NCBI RefSeq assembly: GCF_000280495.2
Contig: NZ_CP018016.1
Coordinates: 620,001 to 684,000, forward strand
Source: Kosakonia radicincitans DSM 16656
GTDB taxonomy: Bacteria; Pseudomonadota; Gammaproteobacteria; Enterobacterales; Enterobacteriaceae
Length of the DNA: 64,000 bases
Direction: 5' to 3'
In this document: positions 19,778 through 27,393 of the stretch, piece by piece
Layout: every line of letters starts with the position of its first letter
How positions within the stretch are numbered: position 1 is the stretch's first letter
Position numbers and translations under genes: made by a program
The notes under the pieces: generated by a model
Database searches by the model: none
What the model was told of the DNA's origin: nothing
Seen by the model: the letters and a program-made list of their open reading frames with translations, nothing else

Positions 19778-20005
19778 ATGCAAAATATCGAAACCCGCAA
19801 TTTTGAAGCTGATAACGATGTACTGGTCAGCATGCTGAATAAAGCTAAAAACGAGGAGCGTCGTGATCGTGCTCTTGCTGTTTCCATTCGTCTTGAGGCT
19901 CTGGCTATTCATATCGCAAGAGAAGGGCTGAACGGAGTCGAAGCCGCCGAGCTTCTGCGCCGCGAGGCTATTCGCTACGAAAACGAATCACAGGAGCTGC
20001 ACTGA
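19778..20005 (+). CDS. DUF2732-like small early protein
   Basis: A 75-residue helical, charged protein (NKAKNEERRDRALAVSIRLE, then AIHIAREGLNGVEAAELLRR) of the type found between cII and A in P2-like phages. AGGAG lies a few bases before the ATG. Its stop overlaps the start of the next gene by one base (TGATG). No function is known. Confidence 0.75.
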   Translation: MQNIETRNFEADNDVLVSMLNKAKNEERRDRALAVSIRLEALAIHIAREGLNGVEAAELLRREAIRYENESQELH

Positions 20006-20226
20006 TGGCCGACGCAATGGATCACATCCAACAGCGTGAGCAGGAAGAGCGCGAGCGCCATATCAATAAAGCACGCAGCCGCGTTATGACACCTTCACGT
20101 TTTACCTGCGAAGAATGCGACGCACCAATCCCGGAAGCGCGCCGCAGGGCAATTGATGGCGTGTCACTTTGTGTGACCTGTCAGCAAATAACAGAGCTCA
20201 AATCCAGACATTATCGGGGCGTTTAA
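20005..20226 (+). CDS. DksA/TraR-type C4 zinc-finger protein
   Basis: A 73-residue protein with an N-terminal charged helix and a C-terminal zinc finger: CEECDAPIPEARRRAIDGVSLCVTC has the CxxC-17-CxxC pattern of the TraR/DksA family. It corresponds to P2 orf82-like proteins. Members of this family bind RNA polymerase through the secondary channel; whether this short one does is not known. It is followed immediately by the A gene. Confidence 0.85.
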   Translation: MADAMDHIQQREQEERERHINKARSRVMTPSRFTCEECDAPIPEARRRAIDGVSLCVTCQQITELKSRHYRGV

Positions 20227-22437
20227 GTGGCAATTTCTTACGCTTATGCGTGGAATGCTCCTCGCTCAGCAATAGCCAGCCCCTATCTGACCTACTCAGA
20301 ACAGCACCGCCGCGATCGTATGATTGCGGCGGTGCTGCATGCGCGCAAAGCGCTTTCCCTCCAGCCGGAATGTGTACGCTATGACGTATACCGAACCGCC
20401 GCCGCGCTGGAGCAACATCACGACAGCCAGCGAGCCAATGCTTTTTTAATCAGCTTTTGCAAAAAAGCATTGCCGCGCCTTGAGCTGGTCGCCAAAAAAT
20501 ACCAGGCCACTGGTGTTAAAAACGATGTTTCGGCTGCCATTTTTTCCGGTCATTTCGATACGGAAATGCTGCAATACATCGCCTCACGCCTCGTTAATAT
20601 GGTCGCCCGTTATAACCGGCTCCCTGATATGGCAAAGGCAGATATTGAACTGCTGGCCGCTGATATCGCTAATTTCATCCGCGCGGAGCTTGCAGATATA
20701 GACGATGCCAGCGCCGGTGAACTGAAAACACTGCATTCGTGGTATATGCGCGCCGGGCTGATTGCCCTGCAATTTAACGTGACCCCGCCTCATTGGGAGC
20801 GTGTAACAAAAAAATATGCCAATGAGCAGGATCTCGCACCGGCAGTTATGCGCATGTTCAATGAAACGTGGTGGCGCGGGCGGTTGCGTCGCATTGCTGC
20901 TGCATGGCGTGAGCATCTGCAAATCGCTGTTGGTAACGTCAGCAAGAAAAAACATGCCTACGCCAGCAAAACATGCGTAGCCGAGTGGCGCGAGCAAAAA
21001 AGGCGCACGCGTGAATTTCTTAAAGGGCTGGAGCTCGAAGACGAGGACGGGAACCGCATCAGCCTGATTGAAAAATACGACGGATCGGTCGCTAACCCGG
21101 CCATTCGTCGATGCGAGCTGATGACACGTATTCGCGGCTTTGAAAATATCTGTAACGAGCTCGGTTACATGGGAGAGTTCTATACGCTGACAGCCCCGTC
21201 GAAATATCACGCCACGACAAAAGCGGGCTACCGTAACCACAAATGGAACGGGGCAAACCCGTCCGACACGCAAAGCTATTTAACCTCACTCTGGGCGCGC
21301 ATTCGCGCCAAGCTCCACCGGGAAGATATCCGCATCTTTGGGATCCGCGTTGCAGAACCTCACCACGACGCTACCCCGCACTGGCATATGCTGATGTTTA
21401 TGCTGCCGGAACATGCTGAACGTGTGCGCACTGTCATCCGGTATTATGCGTGGCAGGAGGACGGCAACGAGCTCAGCAGCGATAAGGCCAGAAAGGCCAG
21501 ATTCCACGCAGAAGCAATCGACCCGGAGAAGGGGAGTGCAACGGGCTATGTCGCAAAATACATCTCAAAGAATATCGATGGCTATGCGCTCGACGGTGAA
21601 ACAGACGACGAAAGCGGCGAGCTGTTAAAAGATACCGCGCCCGCCGTTTCTGCCTGGGCGGCGCGCTGGCATATCCGGCAATTCCAGTTTATCGGCGGTG
21701 CGCCGGTGACGGTCTACCGCGAATTACGCCGCATGGCCGACACCGAAACCGCCCACGGTCTTAGCGTTGAATTTGCTGCGGTGCATGATGCGGCTGATGC
21801 CGGTGATTGGGCGGGTTACGTTAACGCCCAGGGCGGCGCGTTTGTCCGTCGTGACGATTTGCAGGTTCGCACGCTCTACGAAGCGCGATCCGAGTTCAAC
21901 CAGTACGGCGAGGAGACTGTCTGCATTCGCGGCGTGTACGACGCCACGGTCGGCGCTGGTTCGCCGGTTCTGACCCGTCTCACGCAATGGAAGATTGTCC
22001 CGAAACGCGCCGTTGATTTGGCCGTTGACCTTAAGGGCGCGACCGCGCCCTCTCGGAGTTCTGTCAATAACTGTACGGGAAGCGAAAGCGATCCCCTGGA
22101 GCTGGATTTATCAAAATCCCTGAGCCGATACGAGCGACGGCAATTAACGAACCGGCTCAGGGATAAAAAAACGGCGTTGAGGCGTAAATTTGTCCACGGA
22201 ACGCCAGGGCAAGAGAAGGCCATAGCGCGAACTATTGACGAGATACAAATATTAACCGGTTGCGAAATCAGCCGGGGTGAAGCGCTGCATCTAATGGCAC
22301 ACGGGAAAAGCTGTTTTAACAAGAAATGGTGCAGGGGATCTGCCGAGGGGGATATTTTCCCGGCTTCACCTTCTGACAATGAAAAGGCGAAAAGCATTCT
22401 CCTACGCGTCTCAATGCTTGCTGGTAAGATATTTTAA
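20227..22437 (+). CDS. A: replication initiator protein A (HUH endonuclease)
   Basis: A 736-residue P2-type rolling-circle initiator, GTG start. The HUH metal site is PHWHMLMF (His385 and His387). The two active tyrosines are in TGYVAKYISKNIDG (Tyr441 and Tyr445), the YxxxY arrangement of P2 A. The protein nicks the phage origin, usually located within its own gene, and attaches covalently to the 5' end to start one-directional replication. The length is close to that of P2 A (761). The downstream stretch 22438-22518 is AT-rich and leads to a LexA site. Confidence 0.93.
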   Translation: MAISYAYAWNAPRSAIASPYLTYSEQHRRDRMIAAVLHARKALSLQPECVRYDVYRTAAALEQHHDSQRANAFLISFCKKALPRLELVAKKYQATGVKNDVSAAIFSGHFDTEMLQYIASRLVNMVARYNRLPDMAKADIELLAADIANFIRAELADIDDASAGELKTLHSWYMRAGLIALQFNVTPPHWERVTKKYANEQDLAPAVMRMFNETWWRGRLRRIAAAWREHLQIAVGNVSKKKHAYASKTCVAEWREQKRRTREFLKGLELEDEDGNRISLIEKYDGSVANPAIRRCELMTRIRGFENICNELGYMGEFYTLTAPSKYHATTKAGYRNHKWNGANPSDTQSYLTSLWARIRAKLHREDIRIFGIRVAEPHHDATPHWHMLMFMLPEHAERVRTVIRYYAWQEDGNELSSDKARKARFHAEAIDPEKGSATGYVAKYISKNIDGYALDGETDDESGELLKDTAPAVSAWAARWHIRQFQFIGGAPVTVYRELRRMADTETAHGLSVEFAAVHDAADAGDWAGYVNAQGGAFVRRDDLQVRTLYEARSEFNQYGEETVCIRGVYDATVGAGSPVLTRLTQWKIVPKRAVDLAVDLKGATAPSRSSVNNCTGSESDPLELDLSKSLSRYERRQLTNRLRDKKTALRRKFVHGTPGQEKAIARTIDEIQILTGCEISRGEALHLMAHGKSCFNKKWCRGSAEGDIFPASPSDNEKAKSILLRVSMLAGKIF

Positions 22438-22518
22438 AAATTAATGCAACTATTTAGCCAGTTGCGAGTAATCCAATTAACAGGCAAAAAACATTTTACA
22501 TTTAGAAAGCTCTTATTA

Positions 22519-22538
22519 TACTGTATGCATATACAGTA
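22519..22538. promoter_or_regulatory. LexA (SOS) box
   Basis: CTGT, an eight-base spacer and ACAG, extended on both sides to TACTGT...ACAGTA, give a perfect consensus SOS palindrome. It lies 45 bp before the small gene at 22584. Expression of that gene should be induced by DNA damage. Confidence 0.93.
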
Positions 22539-22583
22539 GATGTGTGTGCCTATTTAGGGGCAAAAGTAGTGATTGGAGGGAAG

Positions 22584-22772
22584 ATGCAGGATTATCTTTT
22601 GGAGTCGCTGAAACTCCAGCGTATTGATTTTTTCATCAAGCTTGTTGCAGCGAGTGAGTGTAGTGAAGAAGAGAAGGGATTAGCTATTCAGTGGGTATCG
22701 GAACTGACGGATGATTTGATGGCGAAAATCCGCAGCCATGAATACAGCTGCTCAATAGATGTTGCCAGTTAG
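22584..22772 (+). CDS. SOS-controlled small protein, possible induction factor
   Basis: A 62-residue helical protein from the ATG at 22584, which has GGAGG four bases upstream; the in-frame GTG at 22542 overlaps the LexA site and has no ribosome site. The text LKLQRIDFFIKLVAASECSE and EEKGLAIQWVSELTDDLM shows no DNA-binding or DinI motif I recognise. In phage 186 a LexA-controlled gene at this place (tum) encodes an antirepressor that triggers prophage induction. Position and SOS box make this gene a candidate for a similar role, although it is much shorter than Tum. That link is inference. Confidence 0.6.
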   Translation: MQDYLLESLKLQRIDFFIKLVAASECSEEEKGLAIQWVSELTDDLMAKIRSHEYSCSIDVAS

Positions 22773-22791
22773 CTGACTGCATTGGAAAACG

Positions 22792-22825
22792 TTGCTGACG
22801 GCAGGACTTAATCTGGCGTCAGCAA
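22792..22825. terminator. perfect 9-bp hairpin after the SOS gene
   Basis: TTGCTGACG (22792-22800) pairs with CGTCAGCAA (22817-22825). No T-run follows, so it may be an RNA 3' end structure or a rho-dependent stop. It lies between the SOS gene and the convergent membrane-protein gene. Confidence 0.5.
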
Positions 22826-22882
22826 GGTTGAGCAACGAGCCTTGCGAGGCGATAGGAAGTAATTATCAATGGATTGGTAATC

Positions 22883-23059
22883 CTAATACCATCTATTATA
22901 TTTCACATAGAAATATGTAACGATAATAATCCATATAAAGGTAAGGATGCCGAAATAGTCAGGTATGAAACGCGCAAAAATATAAGCGCCTGCTACAATC
23001 AGTATCAGAGGTATATAATAAATATATGATTGTAGAAACCATAAAATCGCTCGCTTCAT
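22883..23059 (-). CDS. 58-residue membrane protein coupled to the 236-aa gene
   Basis: The minus strand from the ATG at 23059 encodes 58 residues beginning MKRAILWFLQSYIYYIPLIL. Two hydrophobic segments, about 10-28 and 35-52 (FGILTFIWIIIVTYF), are joined by ARFIPDY, and a basic end (KYNRW) follows. Its ATG overlaps the TGA of the upstream 236-residue gene (ATGA, 23056-23059), so the two are translationally coupled. I recognise no family. A cytosolic protein coupled to a tiny membrane protein, in a P2 accessory locus, has the form of an abortive-infection or superinfection-exclusion pair; that is inference. Confidence 0.7.
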   Translation of the reverse strand: MKRAILWFLQSYIYYIPLILIVAGAYIFARFIPDYFGILTFIWIIIVTYFYVKYNRWY

Positions 23060-23766
23060 CTTTTTAATAGCTCATACAAAGCATCACCGATTATTTCTTC
23101 ATTGTTGCCGCCTGACTCTACCTGATAAATTATCTTTGTCATTTGCGGTTCAATAAGAAAGTAAAGCATCTCAAGGTTTTCTTTGTACAGATCCTGATAA
23201 TATGTTGCGTCCTGAAATTTGAGTTTGTTAGCTGCCATTGCCGCTATTTGTGCTTTTGAATATATTATGGCACCGTTAACATACATCGATGACAATGAAT
23301 TCACCATTTTAATATGGGATTCCTGAAAGTCACCACTACTGATTACCAACTTTGCGATAGTCAAGGATAGCGCTAATTTACTGGATTTTTCTGCGTATTC
23401 ATAAGCCTTGTCCCCTAATTCTTTTTTGAGGAATTCGGCAAGATTTGTACTCTTTTGTGTACCAAGTTTTTTAAGAGTTTTCCGAAAATAGATCTCAACC
23501 ATATCGAGAGCAACATCATTTCGGTTATAGATTTCAGCAAGCGCCAATACGAGCCGTCGGTCTTCATTCATTAACTCACGACAGGTGTTGCGGTAGTAAT
23601 CATCTGGTATTAAGCACGAACCATAGTTGATCAAACGCTGCGTGCCGAGTTTCAAACTTTCAATAGTGCTCATATTGGTTGCTTGTATTTCTCGTAATGC
23701 TTTTGTTAACGCTAAGGCCATCTGTCTGTCAGACTGAGCCTTCATTTTTAAGTAGCTTTCTGCCAT
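23056..23766 (-). CDS. 236-residue helical protein of unknown function
   Basis: An all-helical, soluble protein without recognised motif. It begins MAESYLKMKAQSDRQMALAL and includes YEYAEKSSKLALSLTIAKLV and YSKAQIAAMAANKLKFQDA. Cys51 and Cys63 are the only cysteines I noticed. Codon use is AT-rich compared with the phage backbone. It heads a two-gene minus-strand unit with the 58-residue membrane protein and is divergent from an 84-residue membrane protein. The position, between gene A and cos, is where P2 carries tin and old, so a role in exclusion of other phages is plausible but unproven. Confidence 0.7.
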   Translation of the reverse strand: MAESYLKMKAQSDRQMALALTKALREIQATNMSTIESLKLGTQRLINYGSCLIPDDYYRNTCRELMNEDRRLVLALAEIYNRNDVALDMVEIYFRKTLKKLGTQKSTNLAEFLKKELGDKAYEYAEKSSKLALSLTIAKLVISSGDFQESHIKMVNSLSSMYVNGAIIYSKAQIAAMAANKLKFQDATYYQDLYKENLEMLYFLIEPQMTKIIYQVESGGNNEEIIGDALYELLKR

Positions 23767-23837
23767 TTTAATTTCCCTTGATATAACATTAACGAGTCAA
23801 TAATTGATCATCATCGTCAGAAGGGGCAAGGAAGATA

Positions 23838-24092
23838 ATGAAAAAAAGCGGTAAGGCGACCATTTATGTTCTGGTGGTGATTGTTTTCTTTCTAACTATT
23901 CCTGAAATCGTGATTCGCGTACTGACACCGGAACAGTTTGCCCGGCTGAGTGATTTCACAAGCTTCGGAGGGCTGTTCAGTCATCTCCTTTCATTACTGA
24001 TTTTTCTGGGCTTAGCTTCTATTTTGCTGGGGGTGCTCGCCATTTTTTTAACGAAAAAAATCTACCGGCATTTAACGCGCGACAGAAGCTAA
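23838..24092 (+). CDS. 84-residue two-TM membrane protein
   Basis: A small membrane protein with TM segments near 8-27 (IYVLVVIVFFLTIPEIVI) and 46-70 (LFSHLLSLLIFLGLASILLG), a short polar loop between them and a basic tail (KKIYRHLTRDRS). GGAAG lies about seven bases before the ATG. It starts 72 bp from the divergent 236-residue gene and is the last gene before the cos site. No family was recognised; it could be part of the same accessory module. Confidence 0.65.
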   Translation: MKKSGKATIYVLVVIVFFLTIPEIVIRVLTPEQFARLSDFTSFGGLFSHLLSLLIFLGLASILLGVLAIFLTKKIYRHLTRDRS

Positions 24093-24246
24093 TCAACATG
24101 CCTTACCGCAGAAATTCTGCGGCGCATGCATCAGGTGCGTCATTTCGCATTTGTTTTATCTTTCGTTGAATGAGGATCAAGGCCAGTTCTGGCAAGGATC
24201 CGATGACCTGTTGCAACTGCATTAAAACCGACCCACAAAGCGGGCA

Positions 24247-24265
24247 GGCGAGGCGGGGAAAGCAC
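24247..24265. other. cos: cos site (P2-type 19-base cohesive end)
   Basis: The sequence GGCGAGGCGGGGAAAGCAC is identical to the cohesive end I know for phage P2 (and P4). It marks where terminase cuts, so virion DNA begins to the right of it (DGQHR gene, Q, P, ...) and ends to the left (84-aa gene). The surrounding gene-free stretch 24093-24346 holds the packaging recognition region. A minus-strand open reading across it (24140-24397) is a by-product of this conserved DNA. Confidence 0.9.
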
Positions 24266-24346
24266 TGCGCGCCATAAACCCTCTGGGGATCTTGTTTTTC
24301 CTAACGGAAAGGTTAAAAATCGCAAAAAAACACATGAGGAACGAAA

Positions 24347-25333
24347 ATGGTTCAGAAAGAATTTTTTAGTGCATCGCTCGTGACTCAAGGGCAGCATAGA
24401 TTTTACACATTGACTATACCTATTGATGTTATCGCGGAATGCTGTTCAACAAACCCAAGATCAGAAGATCCAGTTAGCGGGTTTCAACGTTCCCTTGACG
24501 AAAAAAGAGCAGCCAGCATTGCAGAATATGTACGCAAAGGTGGTGTTATCCCTTCTAGCATAATTCTTTCAGCCCAATCAAACTCTGGTTTTGAATACCT
24601 TAGTAAGAACAAAACGGTTGGTTTTAATGTCTCACCATCGTCATTTCTCATTATTGATGGGCAGCACCGTGTTTATGGCTTCAGAATGTTAAATGATATG
24701 GGGTTTGACGAGATAAAGCTTAGAGTACCTGTAGTTATTTTTACAGAACTAACTCCTGTCCAAGAGGCTAAAATTTTTATTGATGTAAATACACAACAGA
24801 AGCCAGTGCCAAAAGAATTATTACTCGATATTAAAAAATTAGCTGAGACAGAAACGAGCGACGAAGCTTTATTGGATGTGATTTTTACTTTGTTTGAAGA
24901 GCAAAATGATAGTTGTCTTAAAAATAAACTTTCAAGGTTTGAAAAACAACGCTCAAAATTATCGAAGGTTACATTTTATGAGGCTTTTAAACCCTTACTG
25001 AAAACATTCAATATCAATAGCCCTGATAATCTCTATAATATAATAAATGCATATTTATATGCTGCAAAGGATTTATTGCAAAAGCAATCTATCGATTTCA
25101 ACTCGGTGATCACAAAACCCACATCATTTAAAATTCTTATTGGTCATAGTAAGGCTATTATTTCAATAATCTCTGACAATGCTCCGGGGAGTTTGACGTT
25201 AATAAGTGAGCATAAGCGTTATTTGTCAAGAAGTATTGATAATAGTGCAGCAGCTCTGTTGAATAGTAGAACCACTGGTAAATCTATTGAAACCCTTGAC
25301 AAAAAACTACTAAAAACAACGTTGACGATATGA
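24347..25333 (+). CDS. DGQHR-domain (DndB-like) protein
   Basis: A 328-residue protein with the DGQHR motif at 104-108 (FLIIDGQHRVYGFRML). Supporting family blocks are FQRSLDEKRAASIAEYVRKG, VIPSSIILS and IFIDVNTQQKPVPKE. The domain, related to ParB/sulfiredoxin-like folds, is shared with DndB of DNA phosphorothioation systems and with DpdB-type proteins of 7-deazaguanine DNA modification, but no other dnd or dpd gene is present. A second QGQHRF at 14-19 echoes the motif. It overlaps the next gene by four bases (ATGA at 25330). AT-rich; first gene inside the cos end. Predicted as a component of a two-gene defence or regulatory system. Confidence 0.8.
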   Translation: MVQKEFFSASLVTQGQHRFYTLTIPIDVIAECCSTNPRSEDPVSGFQRSLDEKRAASIAEYVRKGGVIPSSIILSAQSNSGFEYLSKNKTVGFNVSPSSFLIIDGQHRVYGFRMLNDMGFDEIKLRVPVVIFTELTPVQEAKIFIDVNTQQKPVPKELLLDIKKLAETETSDEALLDVIFTLFEEQNDSCLKNKLSRFEKQRSKLSKVTFYEAFKPLLKTFNINSPDNLYNIINAYLYAAKDLLQKQSIDFNSVITKPTSFKILIGHSKAIISIISDNAPGSLTLISEHKRYLSRSIDNSAAALLNSRTTGKSIETLDKKLLKTTLTI

Positions 25334-26298
25334 ATAATGAAACTGAATTGCTTCGTTTGTTTTCCATTACGGCAAGGGAACTTGTAGCTGGAGCTCGGAA
25401 AAAAAGCGTCACAAGATTTAATGACAGCTTAGAAAAAATGCACTTTATAGTTACAGACTTCGATCCTGCTCAAAAGAGGATTGAAGCCACTGCGACTATG
25501 CCAGCAGTATCTGCTTCACCACAGATAATGAAAATATTAATGCTCGAAGAAGCAAAGTTTGGGAAATTTATTGCAAGCGAGGCTCACAGATTTTATTTGG
25601 CATCTTTAGTTTCATTAGAAAGGTCTCGACAGTCACAGCCTCATAATTTAGCGTGGCAAGTAGTTGAGCATTACTATGCAGCTTATTATTCGGTACATTA
25701 TCTTATGAGGATTTCAGGTTTTAGCTTGAGCAATCTTGATGATAAGGCTGTTAAAGCATTCAAAAAAAGCGCGTTGGTTCCTCTTGATAAACTTCAAGCA
25801 GGCCTTTCGACGTTAGAGTTTACTGAAGATTGCCGAGATATAACTATAATAAAGAATGATAAAGGAGGAGGGTCTCATAAAGATGCTTGGAGTATTTGGA
25901 CAAAGATATTAAATAATTTGATTATTGCTTGTCAAAGTGATCCGGTCGAGTACGCGTCTACGGCAATTAAATTGATCGAACATAGACGGTTTATTGCCGT
26001 TAATGATAAAAAATTTAACCCTTCGGATATTCGTGGTGAAGTTAATTATCAGTTTAGAGGTGATTCTTGGTGTTTCGAAGAAAAAACAAATGATAGGATT
26101 AATATGATTAATCAGGAGTTAATTGATGATGATTACGACTTGTTTAATAGGAGTGATAGAATTCAGAATTTAATAAATAACAATAAATTTATTATTAATT
26201 TGGCTCGTGTTTTTTTTGAGTATTCTATGGAGGCATATCCTAATGGGATATGTAAAAGTATTCGCCATCAGTTTAAAAATAAAATAAGTATAATTTGA
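25330..26298 (+). CDS. 322-residue partner of the DGQHR protein, HEPN-like helix
   Basis: A mainly helical protein coupled to the DGQHR gene by an ATGA overlap. Residues 107-128 (LAWQVVEHYYAAYYSVHYL) form a strongly aromatic helix of the kind seen in HEPN-fold proteins, with HRF at 86-88 and RHQF near the C-terminus as possible polar motifs; the canonical RxxxxH is not clearly present. The second half is AT-rich and Asn/Asp-rich, including a run QELIDDDYDLFNRSDRIQN. No family was recognised. The tight coupling and joint base composition say the two genes entered together and act together. A HEPN ribonuclease role is a hypothesis only. Confidence 0.6.
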   Translation: MNNETELLRLFSITARELVAGARKKSVTRFNDSLEKMHFIVTDFDPAQKRIEATATMPAVSASPQIMKILMLEEAKFGKFIASEAHRFYLASLVSLERSRQSQPHNLAWQVVEHYYAAYYSVHYLMRISGFSLSNLDDKAVKAFKKSALVPLDKLQAGLSTLEFTEDCRDITIIKNDKGGGSHKDAWSIWTKILNNLIIACQSDPVEYASTAIKLIEHRRFIAVNDKKFNPSDIRGEVNYQFRGDSWCFEEKTNDRINMINQELIDDDYDLFNRSDRIQNLINNNKFIINLARVFFEYSMEAYPNGICKSIRHQFKNKISII

Positions 26299-26338
26299 CC
26301 GTATATTAACGGTATATGCATTTGGGCATCATGTTAAA

Positions 26339-26356
26339 AACCGCCCGCAGGCGGTT
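26339..26356 (-). terminator. terminator of the Q-P late transcript
   Basis: AACCGCC (26339-26345) pairs with GGCGGTT (26350-26356); on the minus strand it runs into TTTTTAAC. It lies just past the portal gene stop and between converging genes, and may also stop the DGQHR transcript. Confidence 0.75.
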
Positions 26357-26364
26357 GCGTTTGC

Positions 26365-27393
26365 TCATCCTATGTCAAGTGTGTATTTCATAAATCTAAT
26401 AATTTCCTCTCCCGCCCATTCGTTGAGTTCAAGAAATCTGGCCTGTAGCGGCATCAGCTCGTTACGCACAAACACTTTTGCCACCTTCTCAACGTCGCCG
26501 ATCGAGCCCGCATTTTCTGGTTTGCCGCCCATCAACTGGAACGGGATGCGGTGCGCGTCCAGCAGGTCGGTGGCGCTGACTTTTTTGATATTGAAAAAAT
26601 CGTCTTTGGTGGCGACCTCGCTCAGCGGCACAATTTTAATCCCGTCGGCTTTTCCGTTCGGCGCGTAGAAAAACAGGTTCTTAAAATTGCCGAGCCCTTT
26701 CGAGTCCCGCATCGCCTTACGCAGCGCCTCAACATCCGTGCTGCTTTGCGCCGCATCAGTGACATACATGATGTAACCCGCGTGCGCGCCGTTCTGGTAA
26801 TACTTGCGCCGAAACAGCGTCGCCGACTCATTCAGCCAGGCCGAATTAAGCGCGCTCAGATATTCCGGCATCCCGTAAAGCTCCTGGTTAATATCGGGCT
26901 CCAGCAGGTGGAACACCGAGCCGGGCGCAAACTGATGCGGTTTTGTGTAGTTCTGAATATACCAGTAGGTATCCTGCTCCACCCCGCGCCGGGTGTATTT
27001 GGCCGGAGAGGTTTCATATTTTAGCGGCCTGCCTGTCACGCTCCGGCGCTGCTCAATAAACGCATTGCCAAACACCATGTAATCAAGCGCGAAGCGGGTA
27101 AAGTCCTGCCGGGATAACAGCGGGTGCGGAATGTAGGTTGATACCAGAATGTTACGTTTGACGTAGATCGGCGAGCTGTGGTGAACGGCGGCGCGCATGC
27201 TTTTCGCCAGCCCGGAAAAGCTCACCGGCGGCTCGTACCACTGCCCGTTATCGATACACTCCACATAATCCAGAATGTCGCGTTTATCGAGCACCGGCAC
27301 CGGCTCGCCGAAGGTGAATGCCTCCATGCTCTGCGCGGGCGCGGCGGTATGCTGGCGCGGTTGGGTGTGGTGGCGTTTGTTGCGTTTAGCCAT
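26365..27393 (-). CDS. Q: portal protein gpQ
   Basis: A 342-residue P2-type portal (P2 Q is 344). Recognisable stretches are EAFTFGEPVPVLDKRDILDY, FARDYMVFGNAFIEQRRSVT-type text (ALDYMVFGNAFIEQRR), GMPEYLSALNSAWLNESATL, then KVSATDLLDAHRIPFQLMGG. It forms the dodecameric ring at the capsid vertex through which DNA is packaged. It lies downstream of P on the minus strand; the P stop and Q start share bases (27393). Right of the terminator comes the accessory DGQHR block. Confidence 0.95.
   Translation of the reverse strand: MAKRNKRHHTQPRQHTAAPAQSMEAFTFGEPVPVLDKRDILDYVECIDNGQWYEPPVSFSGLAKSMRAAVHHSSPIYVKRNILVSTYIPHPLLSRQDFTRFALDYMVFGNAFIEQRRSVTGRPLKYETSPAKYTRRGVEQDTYWYIQNYTKPHQFAPGSVFHLLEPDINQELYGMPEYLSALNSAWLNESATLFRRKYYQNGAHAGYIMYVTDAAQSSTDVEALRKAMRDSKGLGNFKNLFFYAPNGKADGIKIVPLSEVATKDDFFNIKKVSATDLLDAHRIPFQLMGGKPENAGSIGDVEKVAKVFVRNELMPLQARFLELNEWAGEEIIRFMKYTLDIG

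Noticed and set aside
22542..22583. Longer GTG start for the SOS gene
   Set aside because: It lies within 4 bp of the LexA palindrome and has no ribosome site, unlike the ATG at 22584.
24140..24397. 85-codon minus-strand open frame across the cos region
   Set aside because: It is the translation of conserved packaging DNA containing the 19-base cos end; it overlaps the DGQHR promoter and start and has no ribosome site that I can support.
25330..26298. Assignment of the 322-aa protein as a proven HEPN ribonuclease
   Set aside because: A helical aromatic stretch is suggestive, but a clear RxxxxH motif is missing; kept as hypothesis only.
24347..26298. Dnd phosphorothioation or Dpd deazaguanine island
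   Set aside because: Only a DGQHR-domain gene is present; DndA, C, D, E or DpdA and the rest are absent.
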